Assembly: GCF_004167675.1 (NCBI RefSeq)
Contig: NZ_SEZQ01000005.1
DNA: 64,000 nucleotides
Reading direction: 5' to 3' (one strand)
Source of the DNA: Aliivibrio finisterrensis_A
GTDB taxonomy: Bacteria > Pseudomonadota > Gammaproteobacteria > Enterobacterales > Vibrionaceae
In this document: positions 16,428 through 26,103 of the stretch, in pieces
Numbering within the stretch: the stretch's first letter is position 1
Layout: each line of letters starts with the position of its first letter
Made by a program: the position numbers and the translations under genes
The notes under the pieces: generated by a model
What the model was told of the DNA's origin: nothing
Databases searched by the model: none
Seen by the model: the letters and a program-made list of their open reading frames with translations, nothing else

Positions 16428-17396
16428 TTATTCAGTTAACGCTTCTTCTTTTAATATTTCTTTTTCTGTACTGTCAACAGTAGGAGCTTCTTTTGCTTCT
16501 AATGCTTGTTGTTCTTTTATCTTCTGCTCTTGTAGCTCACGTAATGATTGATAGATTTTACCAAGCTCAACAAAAGAGTAGCGATGTTCAACATATTCAT
16601 ACACATTGCCAGCCATTGCTAATTTATACAAAGCAATCGCATTAGAGTAATCGCCTTCATGTTGATAACGCTTAGCTAAGTAAAAATACCCTTCCGTTAG
16701 TTTTTCTGCCAATGCAACGTTATTACGAGTGGTAGTCAGAAGCTTTTTATAAAACTCATCTTCTGAGGTCTCTTTTAAAATAAGTCCTGCAAGATCCCAT
16801 CCAAAATCTTCATCCGCTCTTTGTTGATATTGTTTTTGGAAAGTTTCTGTTGCTACTTTCGCATCCACTTCTAATCCAATCCAATATAACCAAATAGCAC
16901 GATATGGGTCTCGTGGTGCATCGTTATAATGTTTTGTGGCAATTTCATAAGCTTGATCGTAACGCTCGCCATAGTAAAGGGCGATGGCTAGATTGCGCTC
17001 TGCAAATTGATTCGATGGATCTAGCTCTAATGCAGAGTCTAATGCTTCATAAGCACCATCAAAGTCAGTATTTTGCGTGTAATACACACCTAAAATATTA
17101 AAAACATCACTTTGATCTGGTTTTAAATTAAGAGATTGTGTGAAGTCTACACGAGCTAAATCACGTAAACCTAAACTGTCATTAATTAAACCACGTTCAT
17201 AAAACATTTTAGAACGAGTAATATCATCAACATCTGGTCGTAGTAATAATTGGTCTAAACGAGACAATTGAATCTCTTGCTGGATGCTTGGTTGCAAAGG
17301 AACCGCCATTGGTGGGTAACCCCAACCAGAGGAGTTTGATGCACACCCTGATAATACTAATACTGCGCCTACTAACGCAACTCGAATCCAATTCAC
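16428..17396 (-). CDS. nlpI: Lipoprotein NlpI
   Basis: A 322-residue TPR lipoprotein. The signal peptide ends in the lipobox LVLSGC with the lipidated Cys at 18. TPR units follow, seen in KMFYERGLINDSLGLRDLA, DVFNILGVYYTQNTDFDGA and QFAERNLAIALYYGERYDQA. In E. coli NlpI sits in the outer membrane and presents the hydrolase MepS to the protease Prc. The C-terminus is longer and rich in Glu and Lys compared with the E. coli protein (294 residues). It lies downstream of pnp, as in enterobacteria, with a terminator between. Confidence 0.93.
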   Translation of the reverse strand: MNWIRVALVGAVLVLSGCASNSSGWGYPPMAVPLQPSIQQEIQLSRLDQLLLRPDVDDITRSKMFYERGLINDSLGLRDLARVDFTQSLNLKPDQSDVFNILGVYYTQNTDFDGAYEALDSALELDPSNQFAERNLAIALYYGERYDQAYEIATKHYNDAPRDPYRAIWLYWIGLEVDAKVATETFQKQYQQRADEDFGWDLAGLILKETSEDEFYKKLLTTTRNNVALAEKLTEGYFYLAKRYQHEGDYSNAIALYKLAMAGNVYEYVEHRYSFVELGKIYQSLRELQEQKIKEQQALEAKEAPTVDSTEKEILKEEALTE

Positions 17397-17440
17397 TCAT
17401 TTTCTCCTATGATAAGCCAATTTCTTTTAACGATACTTAA

Positions 17441-17468
17441 AAGAAAAGGGAGCACTTCTGCTCCCTTT
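17441..17468 (-). terminator. Terminator of pnp
   Basis: AAAGGGAGCA 17445-17454 and TGCTCCCTTT 17459-17468 form a 10 bp stem with a CTTC loop, followed on the minus strand by a U-rich tail. Confidence 0.85.
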
Positions 17469-17506
17469 ATAACACGCTTTAAATCAAAAGACTGTAATCA
17501 ATAAGA

Positions 17507-19636
17507 TTATTCTGCGTCTTTTGCTTCAGCAGCAGGTGCTGGGTTTAGCTCAGCATTGGCTTCTTTAATACTTAGACGAATACGGCCTTGACGGTCGATT
17601 TCTAGTACTTTAGTTTTCACTTCTTGACCAACTTGTAGGTGATCAGCCACTTTCTCGATGCGCTCTTCAGCGATTTGAGAAATGTGTACTAGACCTTCTT
17701 TAGGACCAAGAACCGTTACGAACGCACCGAAATCTACGATACGCATAACTTTACCTGTGTAGATCTTACCCACTTCAACTTCAGCAGTAATTTCTTCGAT
17801 ACGACGGATAGCTTCTTTAGCAGCAGCACCTTCAGTCGCAGCGATTTTGATAGTACCGTCGTCTTCGATTTCGATAGTTGTACCAGTCTCTTCACAAAGA
17901 GCACGGATAACTGCACCACCTTTACCGATAACATCTTTGATCTTATCAGAGCTGATTTTCATTGTGTGGATACGTGGAGCGAACTCAGAGATATCTTCAC
18001 GAGCACCAGAGATTGCTTCATCCATAACAGTAAGGATGTGCTTACGCGCACCTTGTGCTTGGTTTAGAGCGATCTGCATGATCTCTTTAGTAATACCTTC
18101 GATTTTGATGTCCATTTGAAGAGCAGTAATACCTTCGTTAGTACCCGCTACTTTAAAGTCCATGTCACCTAGGTGATCTTCGTCGCCAAGGATGTCAGAA
18201 AGAACAACGAAATCGTCGCCTTCTTTAACAAGACCCATTGCGATACCAGCAACAGATGCTTTAATTGGAACACCAGCATCCATAAGTGCTAGAGAAGTAC
18301 CACATACAGAAGCCATTGAAGATGAACCGTTAGATTCAGTGATTTCCGATACTACACGTACTGTGTATGGGAATTCTTCAACAGAAGGCATAACCGCTTG
18401 AATACCGCGCTTAGCTAATTTACCGTGACCAATTTCACGACGCTTAGGTGAACCAACAAAACCAGTCTCACCTACACAGTATGGAGGGAAGTTGTAGTGT
18501 AGAAGGAAGTGATCTTTCTTCTCACCCATTAGGCTATCGATGATTTGCGCATCACGTTGTGTGCCAAGCGTTGCAGTAACAAGTGCTTGAGTTTCACCAC
18601 GAGTGAATAGAGAAGAACCGTGTGTACGTGGAAGAACACCAGTACGTACGTCTAGCGCACGAACCATGTCTTTTTCACGACCATCGATACGTGGGTGACC
18701 AGCAATGATGCGGCTGCGTACAACTTTTTTCTCTAGAGAACCAAGCATGCCACGGATTTCACGCTCGTCTAGTTCTTCGTTTTGAGCTAGAAGTGCTTCA
18801 ACAGCTTCGTTTTTAATTACGCCAACTTGCTCGTAACGCGCCATTTTTTCAGTGATTTGGTACGCTTCAGAAAGACGAGTTTCTGCAAGCTCAGCAACTT
18901 GTGCTTTAAGCTCTGTGTTTACTTCTGGAGCAGTCCAATCCCAAGCAGGAGTAGCAACTTCAGCAGCAAACTCGTTGATAGCTTTGATTACTACTTGTTG
19001 TTGTTCGTGACCAAACACAACAGCAGAAAGCATTTCTTCTTCAGATAGGTTGTCAGCTTCTGACTCAACCATTAATACTGCGCCTTCTGTACCAGACACA
19101 ACTAGGTCTAGTTTAGAGTTTTCAAGCTCAGTGTTTGATGGGTTAAGAACTAGCTCACCATTAATGTGACCAACACGTGCAGCACCGATAGGACCATTGA
19201 ATGGTACACCAGCAATAGAAAGCGCAGCAGACGTTGCGATCATAGTGATCATGTCTGGGTTTACGTCAGGGTTGATAGAAACAACCGTAGCGATAACCTG
19301 AACTTCGTTTTTAAACGCACTTGGGAAAAGTGGACGAATTGGACGGTCGATTAGACGTGCCGTTAGTGTTTCGCCTTCAGAAGGACGACCTTCACGCTTG
19401 AAGAAACCACCAGGGATTTTACCAGCAGCGTATGTACGCTCTTGGTAGTTCACTGTTAGTGGGAAGAAATCTTGACCTGGTACTGCGTCTTTCTTAGCAA
19501 CAACAGAAACGAATACTGATGTATCGTCCATGCTTGCCATTACAGCTGCAGTTGCTTGACGTGCCATTACGCCCGTCTCTAGAGTTACGGTATGGTTACC
19601 GTACTGAAATGATTTTACGACTGGATTCGCGAACAT
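17507..19636 (-). CDS. pnp: Polynucleotide phosphorylase
   Basis: A 709-residue trimeric 3'-5' exoribonuclease using phosphate, part of the RNA degradosome in E. coli. Domain order: first RNase PH domain (FQYGNHTVTLETGVMARQA at the start), helical linker, second RNase PH domain (DGREKDMVRALDVRTGVLPR, with GMDFKVAGT-type GDMDFKVAGTNEGITALQMD), KH domain (IGKGGAVIRALCEETG) and S1 domain (GKVMRIVDFGAFVTV). Length equals E. coli PNPase (711). A long hairpin lies in its leader, as in the RNase III-autoregulated pnp mRNA of E. coli. Confidence 0.98.
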   Translation of the reverse strand: MFANPVVKSFQYGNHTVTLETGVMARQATAAVMASMDDTSVFVSVVAKKDAVPGQDFFPLTVNYQERTYAAGKIPGGFFKREGRPSEGETLTARLIDRPIRPLFPSAFKNEVQVIATVVSINPDVNPDMITMIATSAALSIAGVPFNGPIGAARVGHINGELVLNPSNTELENSKLDLVVSGTEGAVLMVESEADNLSEEEMLSAVVFGHEQQQVVIKAINEFAAEVATPAWDWTAPEVNTELKAQVAELAETRLSEAYQITEKMARYEQVGVIKNEAVEALLAQNEELDEREIRGMLGSLEKKVVRSRIIAGHPRIDGREKDMVRALDVRTGVLPRTHGSSLFTRGETQALVTATLGTQRDAQIIDSLMGEKKDHFLLHYNFPPYCVGETGFVGSPKRREIGHGKLAKRGIQAVMPSVEEFPYTVRVVSEITESNGSSSMASVCGTSLALMDAGVPIKASVAGIAMGLVKEGDDFVVLSDILGDEDHLGDMDFKVAGTNEGITALQMDIKIEGITKEIMQIALNQAQGARKHILTVMDEAISGAREDISEFAPRIHTMKISSDKIKDVIGKGGAVIRALCEETGTTIEIEDDGTIKIAATEGAAAKEAIRRIEEITAEVEVGKIYTGKVMRIVDFGAFVTVLGPKEGLVHISQIAEERIEKVADHLQVGQEVKTKVLEIDRQGRIRLSIKEANAELNPAPAAEAKDAE

Positions 19637-19717
19637 TATTTTTCCTTTATTCTTAACTGCTGGATCATTACTGACCTGAATTAAGAAAATTTAAGTGTTA
19701 ACTCAATCTATTACCAA

Positions 19718-19768
19718 TCGCGACTAGTACAAATTTACTGACGAAAAGATAACTTGTAATAGTCGCGA
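19718..19768 (-). promoter_or_regulatory. Long stem-loop in the pnp leader (probable RNase III site)
   Basis: TCGCGACTAGTACAAATT 19718-19735 faces AACTTGTAATAGTCGCGA 19751-19768: an 18-base stem with two mismatches and a 15-base loop, about 80 bp upstream of the pnp start. E. coli pnp has a comparable hairpin cut by RNase III that starts PNPase autoregulation. The homology of role is inferred. Confidence 0.7.
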
Positions 19769-19930
19769 CCTAGTGGCCGACTTCGGTGACTGTAATAGTT
19801 GAATAAAATGATAACGTTAAAAACGCACACTGCGATTTCAACGGCCATAGTATACCCCAATTGAGGCAATATGCGAGGTTCAGAAATGAAAAAGGAGAGT
19901 TATACCAAGGGACATAATATTGCAGGTATA

Positions 19931-19957
19931 AAAAAAGGAGCGATAAACGCTCCTTTT
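19931..19957 (-). terminator. Terminator of rpsO
   Basis: AAAAGGAGCG 19933-19942 pairs with CGCTCCTTTT 19948-19957. A run of eight U's follows on the minus strand. It lies between rpsO and pnp, so pnp transcription depends on readthrough or on its own promoter. Confidence 0.87.
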
Positions 19958-19986
19958 CGTCAAACTGTCTTTACAGACATCGCAAA

Positions 19987-20256
19987 TTAGCGACGTAGGC
20001 CTAGACGTTTGATTAGATCTTGGTAACGAGCAAGGTTTTTGCCTTTCAGGTAATCAAGAAGCTTACGACGGCTAGAAACCATGCGTAATAGACCACGACG
20101 GCTGTGGTGATCGTGCTTGTGATTAGCAAAGTGACCTTGTAGGTGGTTGATAGAAGCAGTAAGTAGTGCTACTTGTACTTCTGGTGAACCTGTATCGTTT
20201 TCACATTGTGCGTATTCTGCAACGATTGCTGCTTTAGTTTCTGCATTCAGAGACAT
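19987..20256 (-). CDS. rpsO: 30S ribosomal protein S15
   Basis: An 89-residue S15, the same length as in E. coli, binding the central domain of 16S rRNA. Clear family motifs are DTGSPEVQVALLTASINHL, HFANHKHDHHSRRGLLRMVS and RRKLLDYLKGKNLARYQDLI. Followed by the terminator and pnp, as in E. coli. Confidence 0.98.
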   Translation of the reverse strand: MSLNAETKAAIVAEYAQCENDTGSPEVQVALLTASINHLQGHFANHKHDHHSRRGLLRMVSSRRKLLDYLKGKNLARYQDLIKRLGLRR

Positions 20257-20329
20257 AATTCTCTCCTGATAAGAGTTGTTTAATATATGTAGCAGCCAAT
20301 CTCTGATTCAGCCACTACGCGAAGGGCGA

Positions 20330-20357
20330 ATTATACGGATGAACAATAATAAAGCAA
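20330..20357 (-). promoter_or_regulatory. Sigma-70 promoter of rpsO
   Basis: On the minus strand TTGCTT (20352-20357) and TATAAT (20330-20335) with 16 bp spacing, about 75 bp before rpsO. Confidence 0.6.
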
Positions 20358-20360
20358 TAA

Positions 20361-20394
20361 AAAAAGAGCAAAAACCACAAGGCCTTTGCTCTTT
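20361..20394 (-). terminator. Terminator of truB
   Basis: AAAGAGCAAA 20363-20372 pairs with TTTGCTCTTT 20385-20394, followed by U's on the minus strand. It ends the rimP-nusA-infB-rbfA-truB series before the rpsO promoter. Confidence 0.8.
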
Positions 20395-20418
20395 CTTGAT
20401 AATAACGTTTAAAGCGAA

Positions 20419-21375
20419 TTATTTGTCTTCTTCAACATCGTCTCTAAAAACAACCAAACGCTTAGGTGCAACACGGCCATCATCATCGATATGACCAACG
20501 CCGATAAATAAACGCTCTTCACCCGATGTCATGCGAACAATACCCTCTTGAGGAGCACCAAACACTTGAACCGGTTGACCATGAAGAACATGATCAGCCA
20601 ATTCTGGGATCATATTAACTTCAGGCAAATCTTGAACCGCTGAGTCCATAGGCATAAGCAGTGGATCAAGTAATTCTCGTGGCGCACGATCTTCACGATG
20701 TGCTTGCTCAAGCAGCGCTTCTAAGTGCTCAATCGTTACCATATTTTCATATGGGTAGTTTGATACACCTGTACGACGTAAATAAGTTACGTGCGCACCA
20801 CAACCAAGCATTTCACCTAGATCATCGGTAATAGTACGGATGTAAGTTCCTTTTGAACAGTGAACTTCCATCTCAACTTCTTGACCTTCAAATCGGATCA
20901 ATTCAATTGAGTAAACCGTGATCTTACGTGATTCACGTGGTACCTCAATGCCTTCACGTGCGTATTCATACAAAGGGCGACCTTGGTATTTTAATGCAGA
21001 GAACATTGATGGAATTTGATCTGTTGTACCACGAAATTTCGCAATACAGCGCTCAAGTTGGCCACGGTCAACTTTCACTTCACGAGTTTGAACCACTTCA
21101 CCATCGGAATCCGAGGTATTAGTACGTTCACCAAGTTTAGCGACAACACGATAACGCTTATCAGAATCTAAAAGAAACTGAGAAAACTTAGTTGCTTCAC
21201 CAAAACATAATGGAAGCATACCTGTTGCTAGTGGATCAAGTGCGCCTGTATGGCCTGCTTTTTCAGCAAAGTAAATACGCTTTACTTTTTGCAGTGTATC
21301 GTTCGATGTAATTCCAGTTGGTTTATCAATTAAGATAACACCATTAACTGGACGACCCTTACGACGGCGAGCCAT
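20419..21375 (-). CDS. truB: tRNA pseudouridine-55 synthase TruB
   Basis: A 318-residue pseudouridine synthase acting on U55 of tRNAs. The catalytic Asp is in HTGALDPLATGMLP, preceded by GVILIDKPTGITSND. The C-terminal PUA-like domain is visible around HVLHGQPVQVFGAP. E. coli TruB has 314 residues. The start overlaps the end of rbfA by one base. Confidence 0.97.
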   Translation of the reverse strand: MARRRKGRPVNGVILIDKPTGITSNDTLQKVKRIYFAEKAGHTGALDPLATGMLPLCFGEATKFSQFLLDSDKRYRVVAKLGERTNTSDSDGEVVQTREVKVDRGQLERCIAKFRGTTDQIPSMFSALKYQGRPLYEYAREGIEVPRESRKITVYSIELIRFEGQEVEMEVHCSKGTYIRTITDDLGEMLGCGAHVTYLRRTGVSNYPYENMVTIEHLEALLEQAHREDRAPRELLDPLLMPMDSAVQDLPEVNMIPELADHVLHGQPVQVFGAPQEGIVRMTSGEERLFIGVGHIDDDGRVAPKRLVVFRDDVEEDK

Positions 21376-21782
21376 TACTCTTCACCTTCATCTGATTCAG
21401 AGCGACCAGATTCAGCCATCTTACGCTTATCGGTATTCATCACGTCTGTTACCAAGTTAGACATACGCATACCTTCAACAAGAGTATTGTCATAAGTAAA
21501 ACGAACTTCAGGCGTTAGACGGTGACGGATACGCTTACCAAGTAACATACGAACTGGAACTTCATGCTCTTTCAGTGCAGCTAGGCAAGATTCAGGGGTT
21601 TGATCGCCTACACAGAAGAAAGTAACGAATACTTTTGCGTAAGCAAGGTCTCGAGACACTTCAACATCTGAAATGGTAACCATACCGATACGTGAATCAC
21701 GAACTTCACGTTGTAGAATTAAAGCTAATTCTTTTTGTAATTGCTGCGACACACGTTGTGTGCGGCTAAATTCTTTTGACAT
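21375..21782 (-). CDS. rbfA: Ribosome-binding factor A
   Basis: A 135-residue KH-like maturation factor for the 30S subunit, which also matters in the cold. N-terminal RTQRVSQQLQKELALILQRE and central VTISDVEVSRDLAYAKVFVTF are diagnostic. Its stop overlaps the truB start (tail SESDEGEE), so translation is likely coupled. It lies 111 bp after infB. Confidence 0.96.
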   Translation of the reverse strand: MSKEFSRTQRVSQQLQKELALILQREVRDSRIGMVTISDVEVSRDLAYAKVFVTFFCVGDQTPESCLAALKEHEVPVRMLLGKRIRHRLTPEVRFTYDNTLVEGMRMSNLVTDVMNTDKRKMAESGRSESDEGEE

Positions 21783-21893
21783 ATCATTTCTCTCTTAGAA
21801 AGATGGGGGGCGTGGTAATTACCAGCCCCCCATGGTGTATTCAACAACCGATTATTACGTAACGTTATTGATAACGTTAGTAATTATAGTCAA

Positions 21894-24575
21894 TTAGTCA
21901 AGAGTACGTTGAATCTCAACAATTTCGAATACTTCGATTTGGTCGCCAGCACGAACATCGTTGTAGTTCTTAACGCCGATACCACACTCGTAACCATTTT
22001 TAACTTCAGCAACGTCATCTTTGAAGCGACGTAGTGACTCTAGCTCACCTTCGTAGATAACTACGTTTTCACGTAGAACACGAATTGGGTTGCTACGCTT
22101 AATTGTACCTTCAGTAACCATACAACCAGCGATAGCGCCAAGTTTTGGAGACTTAAATACTTCACGTACTTGTGCAAGACCAATGATTTCTTGACGGAAT
22201 TCAGGAGCAAGCATACCGCCCATCGCCTGTTTAACTTCGTCAATCAATTGGTAGATGATTGAGTAGTAACGTAAATCTAGGTTTTCATTCTGTATAGTAT
22301 TACGCGCAGTTGCATCAGCACGAACGTTGAAACCAAGAATGATAGCGTTAGAAGCTGCTGCAAGCGTAGCATCAGTTTCAGTAATACCACCAACACCAGA
22401 ACCTACGATGTTAACTTTAACTTCGTCAGTAGACAGTTTAAGTAGTGAATCAGCGATTGCTTCAACAGAACCTTGAACGTCAGCTTTAAGTACCACGTTA
22501 AGCTCAGCAACTTCACCCGCTTCCATGTTTGCAAACATGTTTTCAAGCTTAGCTTTTTGTTGACGTGCTAGTTTAACATCACGGAATTTACCTTGACGGT
22601 AATTTGCAACTTCACGTGCTTTACGCTCATCACGAACTACTGTTGCTTCGTCACCTGATGCAGGAACACCAGAAAGACCAAGAATCTCTACAGGAATAGA
22701 TGGACCTGCTGATTCGATGTCTTTACCGTTTTCATCGCGCATTGCACGAACACGGCCGTACTCTTGACCACAAAGAACGATGTCGCCTTTGTTTAGAGTA
22801 CCAGACTGAACAAGAACAGTAGCAACAGGGCCACGACCTTTATCTAGACGAGATTCAATAACAACGCCTGACGCCATACCCTCTTTAACCGCAGTTAATT
22901 CAAGTACTTCAGACTGAAGAAGGATAGCTTCTAGAAGACCTTCAATGTTCGTACCTTGCTTAGCAGAGATATGAACAAACATGTTCTCGCCGCCCCACTC
23001 CTCAGGAATAACATCATATTGAGCAAGCTCATTTTTAACGTTATCTGGGTTAGCGCCTTCTTTATCGATTTTGTTTACAGCAACAATCAGAGGTACACCA
23101 GCCGCTTTTGCGTGTTGGATAGCTTCGATTGTTTGTGGCATAACACCATCATCTGCTGCAACAACAAGAACAACGATATCTGTCGCTTGAGCACCACGAG
23201 CACGCATAGCGGTAAACGCTGCGTGTCCAGGAGTATCAAGGAAAGTGATCATACCGTTGTCAGTTTCAACGTGGTATGCACCGATGTGTTGTGTAATACC
23301 ACCCGCTTCTGCATCAGCAACGTGTGCACGACGGATGTAATCTAGTGTAGAAGTTTTACCGTGGTCAACGTGACCCATGATAGTAACAACTGGAGCACGA
23401 GATACGGCTTCTGCTGTGTTATCACGATCTGACAGTACTGCTTCTTCTAATTCATTTTCTTTACGAAGAACCACTTTATGACCCATTTCTTCAGCAACTA
23501 GTGCCGCTGTTTCTTGGTCGATAACTTGGTTGATAGTCGCCATAGCGCCCATCTTCATCATAACTTTGATTACTTCTGTTGCTTTAACAGACATTTTGCT
23601 TGCTAGTTCAGAAACAACGATTGTTTCACCGATAGCAACAACTTGCTTAGCAACGGTTGCTGTCTTATCAAAGCCGTGTTGCATAGAAGTTGGTTTGTTT
23701 ACTTGAGGCTTTTTATTGCGACCGCCACGTTGGTTGCGACCACCGCGAGGAGCAGCTGCTTCAGCAGGTTTTGCTTTTTTCTTACGACGACGAGGTTGTT
23801 GCTCATCTTTACGGTCTGCTGCATCTTCTGCTTCACGAGCATGAGATGACGTTGTTACGTGGTAATCTGCAGTTTTTTCAGCTGCTGATTTTTTCTGCTC
23901 TTCTTCTTTCCAACGAGCTTCGTTTTCTTCAGCAAGTTTACGAGCTTCTTCAACAAGTTTTGCAGCTTCTGCTTCTGCTTTACGAGTCGCTTCTTGTTCC
24001 TGACGAAGTTTTAGTTCCTCAGCTTCTTTTTTCGCTTGATCGTTTTTAGTAGTCATTTCTTTTTTAGCCTTTTCAGTTTCAGCACGTTTCGCTTTTTGTT
24101 CAGCGTCACGTTTTGCTTTAACCTCTGCTTCAGCATCACGCTTAGCTTTTTCTTCCGCTTCACGTTGTGCTTTTTGTTCAAGTTCGCGAACTGCAGCATC
24201 CTCTGCATCACGTTTTGCTTGTTCTTCAGCTTCTGCTTTCAGTTGCTCAGCTTTTTTCTCTTCTTCAAGTGTACTTGCTTTTACATAAGTACGTTTTTTA
24301 CGTACTTCAACTTGCACATCTTTACTTTTGCCGCCAGACCCAGCAACACTTAATGTGCTGCGAGTCTTGCGTTGAAGAGTTAGACGGGTTGGTGATGCGC
24401 TTTCATCAGCGCTACCATGCTCTTTCTTTAGGTGAACTAGCAATGATTGCTTTTCACCTTCAGATACAGAGTCACCATCTTTTTTGTTTATACCAGCATC
24501 CGAAAATTGCTGAAGTAAGCGGTCAACCGGAGTTCCAATTTCTTCACTAAGTGCTTTTACCGTAAGCTTTGTCAT
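21894..24575 (-). CDS. infB: Translation initiation factor IF-2
   Basis: An 893-residue IF-2, near the E. coli length (890). The N-terminal IF2N domain (MTKLTVKALSEEIGTPVDRL) is followed by a long charged Ala/Lys/Glu-rich linker (about residues 100-290), then the G domain with GHVDHGKTS, DTPGHAAF and NKIDKE, and the C-terminal tRNA-binding domains. The start is set at 24575, where AAGGAG precedes the ATG by 7 bases; the frame is open 16 codons further up without support. It lies 23 bp after nusA in the same operon. Confidence 0.97.
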   Translation of the reverse strand: MTKLTVKALSEEIGTPVDRLLQQFSDAGINKKDGDSVSEGEKQSLLVHLKKEHGSADESASPTRLTLQRKTRSTLSVAGSGGKSKDVQVEVRKKRTYVKASTLEEEKKAEQLKAEAEEQAKRDAEDAAVRELEQKAQREAEEKAKRDAEAEVKAKRDAEQKAKRAETEKAKKEMTTKNDQAKKEAEELKLRQEQEATRKAEAEAAKLVEEARKLAEENEARWKEEEQKKSAAEKTADYHVTTSSHAREAEDAADRKDEQQPRRRKKKAKPAEAAAPRGGRNQRGGRNKKPQVNKPTSMQHGFDKTATVAKQVVAIGETIVVSELASKMSVKATEVIKVMMKMGAMATINQVIDQETAALVAEEMGHKVVLRKENELEEAVLSDRDNTAEAVSRAPVVTIMGHVDHGKTSTLDYIRRAHVADAEAGGITQHIGAYHVETDNGMITFLDTPGHAAFTAMRARGAQATDIVVLVVAADDGVMPQTIEAIQHAKAAGVPLIVAVNKIDKEGANPDNVKNELAQYDVIPEEWGGENMFVHISAKQGTNIEGLLEAILLQSEVLELTAVKEGMASGVVIESRLDKGRGPVATVLVQSGTLNKGDIVLCGQEYGRVRAMRDENGKDIESAGPSIPVEILGLSGVPASGDEATVVRDERKAREVANYRQGKFRDVKLARQQKAKLENMFANMEAGEVAELNVVLKADVQGSVEAIADSLLKLSTDEVKVNIVGSGVGGITETDATLAAASNAIILGFNVRADATARNTIQNENLDLRYYSIIYQLIDEVKQAMGGMLAPEFRQEIIGLAQVREVFKSPKLGAIAGCMVTEGTIKRSNPIRVLRENVVIYEGELESLRRFKDDVAEVKNGYECGIGVKNYNDVRAGDQIEVFEIVEIQRTLD

Positions 24576-24598
24576 ACCGCTTCTCCTTGCTGAAATAA

Positions 24599-26086
24599 TT
24601 ATGCTTCGTCGCTGAACCAACAAATGTTACGTGCTGCCATGATTAACTCACCAGCACGAGTTTCTGTTAGATCTTCAATATCTGACAGCTCGTCAACACC
24701 TTGGTCTGCAAGGTCTTCTAGTGTAATTACACCTTTAGCTGCAAGTTTAAACGCTAATTCACGCTCTAAACCTTCAAGTGCAAGTAGGTCTTCTGCTGGT
24801 TCGATGCCATCAAGAGACTCTTCTTGCGCTAATGCAAGTGTTGTTAACGCTTCTTTAGCACGTGTACGAAGAAGATCAACGGTTTCTTCATCTAGAGCTT
24901 CAACTTCAAGTAGTTCGTTTACAGGTACGTAAGCGATCTCTTCAAGTGTTGTGAAGCCTTCTTCAACTAATAGTTGAGCAAAATCTTCATCAATATCTAA
25001 ATGCTTAACAAATGCATCAATAGAGCCTTGAGCTTCTTCTTGGTGCTTTTTATTAAGATCAGCAACTGTCATTACGTTAAGTTCCCAACCAGTCAGTTGA
25101 GATGCTAGACGTACGTTTTGACCACTACGGCCAATTGCTTGTGCTAGGTTATCAGCTTCAACAGCGATATCCATAGTGTTGTTATCTTCATCTACAATGA
25201 TAGAAGCAACTTCTGCTGGAGCCATCGCATTGATAACGAATTGTGCTGGGTTATCATCCCAAAGCACGATATCAATACGCTCGCCGCCAAGCTCACCAGA
25301 TACAGCTTGTACACGTGCGCCACGCATACCAACACACGCACCAACCGGATCGATACGCTTGTCGTTTGTTTTCACTGCAATTTTAGCACGAGAACCTGGA
25401 TCACGAGCAGCACCTTTTAATTCAATTAGCTCTTCGCCAATTTCAGGTACTTCTACGCGGAATAGTTCAGTAAGCATTACGCCTTTTGAACGCGTCATGA
25501 ATAATTGGAAACCACGAGCTTCTGGTTTAACTGCATATAGCAGACCACGAACACGGTCACCTGGACGGAAGTTTTCACGTGGAAGTTGGTCTTCACGTAA
25601 AATTACCGCTTCAGCGTTGTTACCAAGATCAACGATGATTGCATCACGGTTTACTTTTTTAACGATACCAGTGATTAGCTCACCTTCGTTATCAATAAAC
25701 TGCTCAACGATCATTGCGCGCTCAGCTTCACGTACTTTTTGTACGATAACTTGTTTTGCAGTTTGAGTCGTAATACGGTCAAATGTTACTGAATCGATAT
25801 CATCTTCAATGTAACCACCGATTTCGATAGTTTCATCTTCAAACTGTGCTGCTTCAATAGAAATTTCAAGCGTTGGATGCTCAACTTTTTCTACTGCAAC
25901 CCAACGACGGAATGTTTCGAAGTCACCTGTTTTGCGATCGATCGCAACACGTACTTCAATTTCCATTTCAGATTTTTTCTTTGTTGCTGTTGCTAGCGCG
26001 ATTTCTAATGCTTCAAAAATTCGCTCACGAGGAACAGCTTTTTCATTTGATACTGCTTCTACAACAGCTAAGATTTCTTTGTTCAT
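24599..26086 (-). CDS. nusA: Transcription termination/antitermination factor NusA
   Basis: A 495-residue NusA, equal to E. coli. Order of domains: RNA-polymerase-binding NTD (MNKEILAVVEAVSNEKAVPR), S1 (GELITGIVKKVNRDAIIVDLG), KH1/KH2 (DPVGACVGMRGARVQAV; AIGRSGQNVRLASQLTGW), and two C-terminal acidic repeats (EDFAQLLVEEGFTTLEEIAY; RELAFKLAAKGVITLEDLAD). The two acidic repeats are typical of gammaproteobacteria. Located between rimP and infB. Confidence 0.98.
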   Translation of the reverse strand: MNKEILAVVEAVSNEKAVPRERIFEALEIALATATKKKSEMEIEVRVAIDRKTGDFETFRRWVAVEKVEHPTLEISIEAAQFEDETIEIGGYIEDDIDSVTFDRITTQTAKQVIVQKVREAERAMIVEQFIDNEGELITGIVKKVNRDAIIVDLGNNAEAVILREDQLPRENFRPGDRVRGLLYAVKPEARGFQLFMTRSKGVMLTELFRVEVPEIGEELIELKGAARDPGSRAKIAVKTNDKRIDPVGACVGMRGARVQAVSGELGGERIDIVLWDDNPAQFVINAMAPAEVASIIVDEDNNTMDIAVEADNLAQAIGRSGQNVRLASQLTGWELNVMTVADLNKKHQEEAQGSIDAFVKHLDIDEDFAQLLVEEGFTTLEEIAYVPVNELLEVEALDEETVDLLRTRAKEALTTLALAQEESLDGIEPAEDLLALEGLERELAFKLAAKGVITLEDLADQGVDELSDIEDLTETRAGELIMAARNICWFSDEA

Positions 26087-26103
26087 TTTAGCCTCTTCAA
26101 GCC

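Noticed and set aside
22956..24550. Several plus-strand frames of 100-130 codons opposite infB
   Set aside because: They are antisense shadows of the repetitive Ala/Glu/Lys codons of the IF-2 linker and are rich in Phe/Leu/Cys.
24624..25766. Long plus-strand frames opposite nusA
   Set aside because: Serine/arginine-rich shadows of the nusA codons; nusA itself is unambiguous.
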